Positions 1 to 5,490 of a stretch of DNA of 5,853 nt are shown here, piece after piece (the first letter of the stretch is position 1; each line of letters begins with the position of its first letter). The DNA lies in contig CAUZJR010000364.1 of NCBI GenBank assembly GCA_963580005.1, forward strand, positions 1-5,853, written 5' to 3'. Position numbers and translations under genes: made by a program. The notes under the pieces are model-generated. The model ran no database searches. It saw nothing but the letters and a program-made list of their open reading frames with translations, and was not told the DNA's origin. The stretch is from UBA8437 sp963580005. Lineage in GTDB: Bacteria; Planctomycetota; Planctomycetia; Planctomycetales; Planctomycetaceae.

Positions 1-2
1 AC

Positions 3-1547
3 CATGCGTTGATGCGGTTGATGATGACCGACCAGGAGCGGAAGGGCCTGGAGCGTGACTGGGAGCAATTGCGGTACGTGAGCCAGGACGCCCGCAAGAT
101 CCACAGCACCTTTGACCTCTTCCAGGGTTTCGCCTCGCAGGTGGGCAAGGTCGAGCAGTTCGAGCCTCTGCGTGTGCCGATCCGGAAGCGGGCCGAGGCG
201 TTCGAGAAGCATCTCGAAGCGACCGAGCCGGTCCACCTGGAGCGGCTGCTGGACTTTGCGGGGACAGCCTGGCGTCGTCCCTTGGTGGCCGAGGAGCGGG
301 GCCGGATGAAGACCCTGTACGGTCGACTGAGAACCCAGGGGCTCAGCCACGAGTCCGCCTGGCGTTTGTTGCTGGCCCGCGTGCTGGTCTCGGCCCATTT
401 TCTCTACAAGGTGGAAACTCCGGGCGAGGGCCGTGTGGCCCGGCCGGTCAACGACTGGGAACTGGCCTCGCGGTTGAGTTATTTCCTGTGGTCGACCGCT
501 CCGGACTCCACGCTGAGACACCAGGCCGCCGCCGGACGTCTGCAGCGGGCCTCACAGGTGGCCGACCAGGCCCGGCGGATGATGGATGATCCGAGGATCG
601 GCGGCCTGGCCACCGAGTTCGCCGCGCAGTGGTTGGGAATCCGCGGCTTTGACGAGCACGACGAGAAGAACGAGAAGCTGTATCCCGAGTTTGCTCGATT
701 GAGAGGTGCGATGTACGAGGAATCGGTACGGTTCTTCGAGCACGTCTTCCGCAGCGACGGCCGGGTGCTGGACCTGCTGGACGCCGACTACACGTTTGTC
801 AACGCCGAGCTGGCGAAGTTCTACGGACTGCCGGGGCGGGCTTCGGAGGTCGATGCCAGGCAGCCGGGCGGGTGGTGGCGAGCGGAGGGAGTCAAGCGGG
901 TGGGCCGTGGCGGGATCCTGGGGATGGCCAGCCTGTTGTCGAAGCAGTCGGGGGCATCGAGGACCAGCCCCGTGTTGCGGGGCAACTGGGTGGTGGAGAC
1001 GATGCTGGGTGAGAAGCTGCCCAAGCCGCCGGCCCAGGTCCCCGATTTGCCCGACAGCGAGACGGACACCAATGGTCTGACCGTGCGTCAGTTGGTGGAA
1101 AAGCACCGCAGCGTCGCCGCGTGTGCGGTGTGTCACGACCGGATCGACCCGTTCGGATTTGCGCTCGAGTCGTTTGACGCGATCGGCAGATCTCGAACAA
1201 AGGACCTCGCCGGTCGCCCGATTGACACCCGGGTGTCTCTGAAGGATGGGACCCGGTTCAACGGGCTTGATGGGTTGCGGAGTTATCTGCTGACGAAGCG
1301 TCGAGACCAGTTTGTGCGGCAGTTTTCTCGCAAGCTGCTGGGTTTTGCGTTGGGCCGCGGAGTCGAGTTGTCGGACAAGCCGCTGCTGGATCGGATTCAG
1401 AAGGACTTGAAGGCCAATGATTACCGGATGTCGGTGGTCGTTATGGCTATCGTGACCAGCCGCCAATTCCGATATCATCGGGGTCTGCTGGCGACGAAAG
1501 CGGACGAGTCAGGGCCAGGGGACGAGGGGACACGAGATGATCGATGA
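3..1547 (+). CDS. DUF1592/DUF1588/DUF1585 cytochrome-type protein, 5'-truncated by window edge
   Basis: The frame is open to the left edge, so the true start lies outside the window; the TTG/ATG codons at 9, 12, 21 and 24 sit inside conserved sequence and are unlikely starts. Numbering from the codon at 9, the domains run in the family order. DUF1595 is at about 78-140 (FAGTAWRRPL, then LVSAHFLYKVE). DUF1592 is at about 148-275 (NDWELASRLSYFLWS). DUF1588 is at about 300-400 (RGGILGMASLL, RTSPVLRGNW, then CAVCHDRIDPFGFALESFD). DUF1585 is at about 410-490 (DGTRFNGLDGLRSYLL, FALGRGVEL). CAVCH at 372-376 (bases 1122-1136) is a single c-type haem-binding motif, implying a periplasmic redox or electron-transfer role; this is inferred, since the family's biochemistry is not established to my knowledge. 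DUF1587 and any N-terminal cytochrome domain and signal peptide should lie upstream. The last 11 bp overlap the DUF1552 gene, indicating one operon. Family assignment is secure; function is unknown. Confidence 0.93.
   Translation, partial: HALMRLMMTDQERKGLERDWEQLRYVSQDARKIHSTFDLFQGFASQVGKVEQFEPLRVPIRKRAEAFEKHLEATEPVHLERLLDFAGTAWRRPLVAEERGRMKTLYGRLRTQGLSHESAWRLLLARVLVSAHFLYKVETPGEGRVARPVNDWELASRLSYFLWSTAPDSTLRHQAAAGRLQRASQVADQARRMMDDPRIGGLATEFAAQWLGIRGFDEHDEKNEKLYPEFARLRGAMYEESVRFFEHVFRSDGRVLDLLDADYTFVNAELAKFYGLPGRASEVDARQPGGWWRAEGVKRVGRGGILGMASLLSKQSGASRTSPVLRGNWVVETMLGEKLPKPPAQVPDLPDSETDTNGLTVRQLVEKHRSVAACAVCHDRIDPFGFALESFDAIGRSRTKDLAGRPIDTRVSLKDGTRFNGLDGLRSYLLTKRRDQFVRQFSRKLLGFALGRGVELSDKPLLDRIQKDLKANDYRMSVVVMAIVTSRQFRYHRGLLATKADESGPGDEGTRDDR
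1524..1530 (+). promoter_or_regulatory. Ribosome binding site of the DUF1552 gene
   Basis: GAGGGGA lies 6 nt before the ATG at 1537, inside the end of the preceding reading frame. It supports the ATG at 1537 as the start and fits translation coupled to the upstream gene through the 11-bp overlap. Confidence 0.6.
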
Positions 1548-2853
1548 GGTGAGCCGACACCGATTCACTCGCCGCGCGATGCTGCGTGGTCTGGGCGTCA
1601 GCATGGCGTTGCCGTGGATGGAGTCGATGAACGTCTGGGGCGACGAGCCCAGGTCGCGGGCAGCGGGCAGCCAGGCTCCGGTGCGGTTTGCCTGCCTGTT
1701 CTCGGGCAATGGTTTTCACAGGAGCGAGTGGTCGGCCGAGGGTGCTGGTTCCCAGATGAAGCTGGGCCAGGTGCTCGAGTCGCTGGCACCTCATCGCGAA
1801 AAGACGCTCTTCATCCAGGGCCTGTACAACTCCGAGGCGCTCAAGGGCAACATCCACAGTTCTCAGACCGGCAACCTGTTGTCGGGGGCTCCGCTGGCCT
1901 CGGGCGGCACGATCCGCTCGGGCACCAGCATCGACCAGGTCATTGCCCAGCAGTACGGCACACAGACGAAGGTGCCCAGCCTGGTGTTGGGTTGCGAGAA
2001 ATCGATCGCCAGCGTGCACAAGAACTACTCGATGCTGTACAGCTCGAACATCTCGTGGAGTTCGCCCACGACGCCGACTCCTCTTGAGCTCTACCCGGCC
2101 CTCGCCTTTGACCGGATGTTCAAGGACACGGTCAAGAAGAGTGACCGCAGCGTGTTGGACGCGGTGCTGGCCGAGGCGACCTCGTTGCGGGGCCGGATCA
2201 GCTTCAGCGACCGCCGCAAGCTGGACGAGTACCTGGATTCGGTACGGGATGTCGAGCAGCGGATCGACCGGGCGGGCCGGGCGGGCAAGTTCCAGGGTTG
2301 GCGTCCGACTCTGACGAAGCCCAACATTCCCCGGCCCAAGGACGGATTGCCGCAGGATGTGGACGAGCACATGCGACTGATGTGCGACATCCTGGTACTG
2401 GGTTTCCAGACCGACACCACTCGCGTGGCGACCTTGAAACTCAACAACGACCACAGCTCGATGAGGTTCCCTCACCTGGGTGTGGACTACATGATCCATC
2501 ACCTGCTCTCTCACAACGACACCCCCGACTGGCTGAAGGTCAACCGATTCTTCATCGAGCAGTTGTCCTACATCGCCACGAAGCTGGAGACGATCCAGGA
2601 AGGCGAGCGGACGGCCCTGGACAACTCGATGCTGCTGTACTGCTCGAGCATGCTCACCGGCCATCACGACGCGACCCAGTTGCCCGTGCTGGTTGTCGGC
2701 GGCGGCGGCGGCCAGATCGAGGGTGGCCGCGTGCTCGACTACCGCGGTAAGCCGAACCGCAAGATGTGCAGCCTGTACCTGTCGCTGCTTGAGAAGGTGG
2801 GGATCAACCGCAAGCGATTCGGCGATTCCAGCGAGCGGTTGTCGGAGGTGTGA
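1537..2853 (+). CDS. DUF1552 domain-containing protein with Tat-like N-terminus
   Basis: Complete 438-residue protein, of normal length for DUF1552. The N-terminus has twin arginines at 12-13 followed by a moderately hydrophobic stretch (MLRGLGVSMALPW), the usual leader of this family and suggestive of Tat-dependent export. Family hallmarks in order: RFACLFSGNGFH near 50, HSSQTGNLLSG near 107, an Arg/Asp-rich helical middle with DVEQRID, then NNDHSSMRFPHLGVDYMIHH near 303, GHHDATQLPVLVVGGGGG near 375-392, and a C-terminal YLSLLEKVGI segment. The histidine clusters could bind metal, but no reaction is known to me. DUF1552 genes commonly sit directly after DUF1592-type cytochrome genes in Planctomycetota, so the two products probably work together in the cell envelope. 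The ATG is supported by a good Shine-Dalgarno sequence. The stop codon overlaps the GTG of the following pentapeptide gene. Confidence 0.95.
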   Translation: MIDEVSRHRFTRRAMLRGLGVSMALPWMESMNVWGDEPRSRAAGSQAPVRFACLFSGNGFHRSEWSAEGAGSQMKLGQVLESLAPHREKTLFIQGLYNSEALKGNIHSSQTGNLLSGAPLASGGTIRSGTSIDQVIAQQYGTQTKVPSLVLGCEKSIASVHKNYSMLYSSNISWSSPTTPTPLELYPALAFDRMFKDTVKKSDRSVLDAVLAEATSLRGRISFSDRRKLDEYLDSVRDVEQRIDRAGRAGKFQGWRPTLTKPNIPRPKDGLPQDVDEHMRLMCDILVLGFQTDTTRVATLKLNNDHSSMRFPHLGVDYMIHHLLSHNDTPDWLKVNRFFIEQLSYIATKLETIQEGERTALDNSMLLYCSSMLTGHHDATQLPVLVVGGGGGQIEGGRVLDYRGKPNRKMCSLYLSLLEKVGINRKRFGDSSERLSEV

Positions 2854-2864
2854 GGTCGACCGTG
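2844..2864 (+). promoter_or_regulatory. Coupled start region of the pentapeptide gene (two candidate GTG starts)
   Basis: The first candidate GTG (2850) forms a GTGA overlap with the DUF1552 stop, but the GGAGG at 2844-2848 is only 1 nt before it, too close for efficient use. A second in-frame GTG at 2862 has GAGG (2852-2855) 6 nt upstream and GGAGG 13 nt upstream. The second start is therefore at least as likely. Either choice keeps the full signal peptide hydrophobic core and implies translational coupling. Confidence 0.45.
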
Positions 2865-3695
2865 ACGCGTGGAGTCTGGCGATTTGTGCGTGTTCGATCA
2901 GCCGCCTGGTCCTCGGCTGCGGCCGTGCTTGCGGTGCTGGCCCTGGGAGGAGTGACAGCGGCTGAGGATGTGCCGTTGCTTGAGACCTCATTGAGTGGTC
3001 TCTCGGAGGCCTTGCAGGGCGTGGAGCGGGGGAGGCCGGTGCCGCGGCGGATGGTCGAGAGGATTGTCGGCCTGAGTCGTACCGCGGGGGCTGCAGGTCG
3101 AGGCGTAGTGCTGCGATGGGTGTTGCGCGAGATGCGGGAGTCTCGAGTGGACCTGAAACCGGTGATCGGGCAGCTGCACCTGGAGGGAGCCGAGTTGAGC
3201 GGTGCGATGCTGGCTCGAGAGTCGCTGGCCGAGAGGCTGAAGGGGGCTTCGTTCCAGGAGGCGTATTCGTCGGAGGATTACCAGTCGGGCCGGGGCGTCT
3301 TTACGGCCTGGTTGGCCGAGGCGAGTTTGCAGGGGGCCCGCATGGACCGGGTCGATCTGCACGGGGCCAACCTGCAGGGTGCGGACCTGCGAGGGGCCTC
3401 GTTGCGGGGGGCGAACCTGGCCGGTGCGGTCTTGAACGGAGCCGACTTGCGGGGCGCGGACCTGGAGGGTGCCGACCTGGCCGGGGCACGTTTGCACGGC
3501 GCGAGGCGGGACGGGGCTACAGCAATTCGCGAGGCACCTTGCCGCCGTAGACCAGGTGCACGGGTCGCCCGCCGGGATCGACGACTTCCTCGTCACCGGT
3601 CAGCCCGATGCCGCGGTAGACGATCCGACAGAAGTCGGCGACACCGACTTTTCGAGATGTCGGGTAGGCAGCGTGCTTATCGGTGCTGCCGATAA
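2850..3695 (+). CDS. Secreted pentapeptide-repeat protein with abnormal C-terminal extension
   Basis: A 281-residue frame. Residues 1-38 form a likely signal peptide: Arg-rich n-region, hydrophobic core AAAVLAVLALGGV, and a TAA/ED-type cleavage site near 37-38. Residues 40-105 look helical and match nothing I recognise. Pentapeptide-like units begin near 109-121 (LHLEGAELSGAML). An unbroken run of twelve A(D/N/S)LxG units occupies 158-217, enough for about three turns of a right-handed quadrilateral beta-helix. Such folds usually serve as rigid binding or scaffold modules; the partner here is unknown. From about 224 the sequence becomes Arg/Cys/His-rich and is entirely antisense to the end of the DUF1501 gene, so residues 224-281 probably represent read-on past a lost natural stop. 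The gene overlaps the DUF1552 gene at GTGA and so likely shares its operon. A start at 2862 is a good alternative. The repeat region is secure; the tail and the function are not. Confidence 0.8.
   Translation: MRSTVTRGVWRFVRVRSAAWSSAAAVLAVLALGGVTAAEDVPLLETSLSGLSEALQGVERGRPVPRRMVERIVGLSRTAGAAGRGVVLRWVLREMRESRVDLKPVIGQLHLEGAELSGAMLARESLAERLKGASFQEAYSSEDYQSGRGVFTAWLAEASLQGARMDRVDLHGANLQGADLRGASLRGANLAGAVLNGADLRGADLEGADLAGARLHGARRDGATAIREAPCRRRPGARVARRDRRLPRHRSARCRGRRSDRSRRHRLFEMSGRQRAYRCCR
3321..3500 (+). repeat. 15-bp-periodic pentapeptide coding repeat array
   Basis: Twelve consecutive five-codon units encode A-x-L-x-G type pentapeptides (residues 158-217 of the protein), with a degenerate thirteenth (ARRDG) just after. 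Copies differ at the nucleotide level, so this is an old protein-level repeat and not a recent tandem duplication. Confidence 0.85.
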
Positions 3696-4854
3696 CCTGT
3701 CCGCCACGATATCCCCCGCCGGCCACCAGGATGCTCTGGGTCTGCGGCCAGTGATCGCGACCGGCGTTGCCGTTGATCTTGGGCGTTCGCCCGAATTCTC
3801 CGGCCGTGATCACCAGCGTGTTGTCGAGCATGCCTCGGTCGGCCAGGTCTTCGATCAAGACTCCGACCGCGCGATCGTGCCGGGGCATCTTGTTGTCGAG
3901 TGCCCCCTTGATGTTGCCGTGGTCGTCCCAGTAGCCGGTATTGAGACTGACAAAGCGGGCTCCGGCTTCGATCAGCCGTCGTGCGAGCAGTGCCTGTTCT
4001 CCCCAGCCGGGTCCGTAGCGTTGTCGGGTCCTGGGGTTCTCGCGGTCGAGTTCGAAGGCCTCTTTGGCCCGGCCCGACATCAGGATTTCGGCGGCCTGGG
4101 TGTCGATCTCGTCGATGTTGTCAAACACGGTCGACTCGTCGACCTGTCGGCGGAAGCGGTCGAGTTGTCGCGAGAGTCCCAATCGGTCTCCGAGTCGGAT
4201 TTTCGAGAGTCCATCGACCAGCGTGAAGCTCTTGTGGTCGGCCGTCGGCAGCCGTCCGGCCTCGTTGCCGTAGCTGAATTCGCCCAGTCGGAACGGGTTG
4301 TGGGCGACTCCGAGGTAGGCGCCGCCATGAAAGCCGAAGCCGCCGTCGTTGAAGTTGAGCGTGGCCGGGAGGCCGGAATCGCGGGGTCCCAGGAGCTTGG
4401 AGATGCAGGAACCCATCGAGGGATTGCGGGGGCGGCGGTCCGAGCCGTTGGCTCCGAGGAAGGCCGTCAGCATCCAGTGAGCCGCGGCCCAGTGGTCGCC
4501 GTTGCCGTGCGAGAAACTGCGGATGACCGAGACCTTGTCCATGATCCGTGCCTGGTAGGGCAGCAACTCGCCGACACGCAGGCCGGGAATGGACGAGGAG
4601 ATCGAGTTGTAGGGGCCGCGGATGATCGAGGGGGCCAGCGGCTTCATATCGAAGGTGTCCAGCTGGCTCGGACCACCGTGCTGCCAGACGAGGATGATCG
4701 ACTTGTCCGACTTCAACTGCGGGGTACGTGATTCGGCTCGGAGCAGGTCCGCAAGCGTCACGCCCAGCACGCTCAGGGAACCGACCTCGAGGAACTTGCG
4801 GCGGCTGAGTCCGTCGCAGAATCGCTCGTGGCCCTGGTCACTCAATCGCAACAT
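3517..4854 (-). CDS. DUF1501 domain-containing protein, Tat-exported
   Basis: Complete 445-residue protein. Residues 17-22 are SRRKFL, a canonical twin-arginine motif, followed by a hydrophobic stretch to about 38, so export by Tat is expected. The body is typical of DUF1501, a member of the alkaline phosphatase/sulfatase-like superfamily. It has IILVWQHGGPSQLDTFD at 53-69, GNGDHWAAAHWMLTAF in the first third, a DDHGN segment, DNTLVITAGEFGRTP and GRDHW at about 344-370 with Asp/His/Glu residues of the kind that ligate metal in that superfamily, and a normal end GRPVHLVYGG..PRELL. The enzymatic substrate is unknown. Start choice: the ATG at 4854 is preceded by GGGAG with 7 nt spacing. DUF1501 genes often pair with DUF1549/DUF1553 cytochrome genes, and none is adjacent here. 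The gene converges on the pentapeptide gene, whose frame overlaps it by 179 bp; this gene's C-terminus looks intact. Confidence 0.95.
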   Translation of the reverse strand: MLRLSDQGHERFCDGLSRRKFLEVGSLSVLGVTLADLLRAESRTPQLKSDKSIILVWQHGGPSQLDTFDMKPLAPSIIRGPYNSISSSIPGLRVGELLPYQARIMDKVSVIRSFSHGNGDHWAAAHWMLTAFLGANGSDRRPRNPSMGSCISKLLGPRDSGLPATLNFNDGGFGFHGGAYLGVAHNPFRLGEFSYGNEAGRLPTADHKSFTLVDGLSKIRLGDRLGLSRQLDRFRRQVDESTVFDNIDEIDTQAAEILMSGRAKEAFELDRENPRTRQRYGPGWGEQALLARRLIEAGARFVSLNTGYWDDHGNIKGALDNKMPRHDRAVGVLIEDLADRGMLDNTLVITAGEFGRTPKINGNAGRDHWPQTQSILVAGGGYRGGQVIGSTDKHAAYPTSRKVGVADFCRIVYRGIGLTGDEEVVDPGGRPVHLVYGGKVPRELL

Positions 4855-4861
4855 TGAGAAG

Positions 4862-4866
4862 CTCCC
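4862..4866 (-). promoter_or_regulatory. Ribosome binding site of the DUF1501 gene
   Basis: On the minus strand GGGAG lies 7 nt before the ATG at 4854, a good Shine-Dalgarno sequence that fixes the start just ahead of the Tat signal. Confidence 0.6.
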
Positions 4867-4867
4867 G

Positions 4868-4906
4868 ACAGGTCGACGATTTCAGGCCACCCCAGCGGCG
4901 ACCTGT
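4868..4906. repeat. 8-bp inverted repeat in the DUF1501 leader
   Basis: ACAGGTCG (4868-4875) and CGACCTGT (4899-4906) are perfect inverted copies separated by 23 nt. They lie just upstream of the DUF1501 Shine-Dalgarno sequence, in the 137-bp gap between that gene and the kinase remnant. They could be an operator or a leader hairpin, or chance. No convincing promoter was recognised in this gap. Confidence 0.3.
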
Positions 4907-4991
4907 GAAGCCGACTCTACCAACATCGACCGATCCGACTCAATGGCTCGTGAAAACCTGCGAAGCGTGGAGGATCGTGGTCTCGAGTGGC

Positions 4992-5276
4992 TCAGGCCAT
5001 CGTCTCGGCCGAAGACTGGTGTGGGGTGTTGAGAGCCTGAGGCTCGACGATCGTCGCGGGCAGGCGGATGAAGAACGAGGTTCCCTGTCCGGGGGTGCTC
5101 TCGAGCCGGATCTCTCCGCCCATCAAGTCACAGAGTCCCAGCGAGAGCGGCAGGCCCAGCCCGGTGCCGCCATAGTCACCGCTGGCCACTTGGCTGGCCG
5201 GGCGAATCGGCAGATTGAGCGACGCGGCATCCGGAATTCGCCGGTCGACGACCGGCCTGTGAAACGGGTAGTGACG
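4992..5276 (-). pseudogene. C-terminal remnant of a histidine kinase ATPase domain
   Basis: The minus-strand frame contains ASGDYGGTGLGLPLS, then LCDLMGGEI and STPGQGTSFFIRLPA. This is the G2 box and the end of a HATPase_c domain, followed by a 17-residue tail ending at the TGA at 4992-4994. The H box (DHp), N box and G1 box that should lie upstream are absent. The frame is open back only to a TGA at 5277-5279. The intervening residues (e.g. IPDAASLNLPIRPASQV) resemble a degraded DxGxGIP...IFxPFxQ stretch at best. A GTG at 5189 could start a 65-residue peptide, but this would be a non-functional ATPase fragment. It lies downstream of the receiver-domain gene on the same strand, so it probably derives from the cognate or a neighbouring sensor kinase destroyed by deletion or recombination. 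Confidence is high that it is kinase-derived and moderate on the exact left boundary. Confidence 0.75.
5240..5256. repeat. 7-bp inverted repeat
   Basis: GCCGGTC (5240-5246) and GACCGGC (5250-5256) are perfect inverted copies around GAC. The site lies within the degraded upstream part of the kinase remnant. Confidence 0.4.
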
Positions 5277-5281
5277 TCAGA

Positions 5282-5301
5282 AACGCGGGAGTTCCCGCGT
5301 T
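5282..5301. repeat. 9-bp near-palindromic stem
   Basis: AACGCGGGA (5282-5290) pairs perfectly with TCCCGCGTT (5293-5301) around a 2-nt centre. It is too tight for a good RNA hairpin unless the inner pairs open, and there is no U-tract, so a protein-binding dyad or an intergenic repeat element is more likely than a terminator. Confidence 0.5.
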
Positions 5302-5330
5302 GCGGAACCCTGCTCCTCTGTCTCAGTCAT

Positions 5331-5355
5331 CCGTCGGACCGCCGACGGGGTCGGC
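5331..5355. repeat. Overlapping, mutually exclusive inverted repeats
   Basis: CCGTCGG (5331-5337) pairs with CCGACGG (5342-5348). GCCGAC (5341-5346) can instead pair with GTCGGC (5350-5355). The two stems share 5342-5346, so only one can form at a time, the geometry of an alternative-structure switch. No T-rich run follows either stem. Confidence 0.4.
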
Positions 5356-5490
5356 ATGGTAGCGATCAGGAGATCCGTGCCGATTCTGCCGATTGCAGGG
5401 GTTGAGTGCTTCGCAATCGCTACAGCTTACCTGACCGGCAGTCTCGCACGGCGAGCGGGTCGGGCTGTTCGATCTGGCCGGTTGCGGAGG

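Larger units (their letters stand above)
5190..5490. other. Structured spacer between receiver gene and kinase remnant
   Basis: About 300 bp with no convincing complete gene. It holds several perfect short inverted repeats (5240-5256, 5282-5301, 5331-5355), an 8-bp TGACGTCA palindrome at 5272-5279, and an 8-bp direct repeat TGCCGATT at 5378-5385 and 5387-5394. The density of dyads suggests a structured RNA leader, a dispersed intergenic repeat, or the scar of an insertion that replaced the front of the kinase gene. I cannot tell these apart from one copy. Confidence 0.4.

Noticed and set aside
552..1478. 308-codon minus-strand frame
   Set aside because: It is fully antisense to the conserved DUF1592 protein, rich in Arg/Gln/Pro/His, with no recognisable motif; it is a GC-driven shadow.
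2697..2712. GGC run as a slippage-prone tract
   Set aside because: It encodes the conserved glycine stretch of DUF1552 (VVGGGGG), and a triplet repeat would not shift the frame.
1447..2991. 514-codon minus-strand frame, longer than the sense gene
   Set aside because: It mirrors the DUF1552 gene, whose family motifs, export signal and ribosome binding site are clear. The antisense product has shadow-like His/Gln/Arg composition.
3469..4731. 420-codon plus-strand frame
   Set aside because: It is antisense to the intact DUF1501 gene and Val/Gly/Asp-rich with no family resemblance. It starts inside the pentapeptide gene.
5272..5279. TGACGTCA palindrome as a CRE-type binding site
   Set aside because: This eukaryotic consensus has no meaning in a bacterium, and an 8-bp palindrome can occur by chance. 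Kept only as part of the dyad-rich spacer.
5282..5301. Rho-independent terminator
   Set aside because: The stem is strong, but the loop is only 2 nt and no T-run follows on either strand.
4854..5405. 183-codon plus-strand frame over the right-hand spacer
   Set aside because: It runs across the kinase remnant in antisense and through the inverted repeats, has no ribosome binding site of note and no motif.
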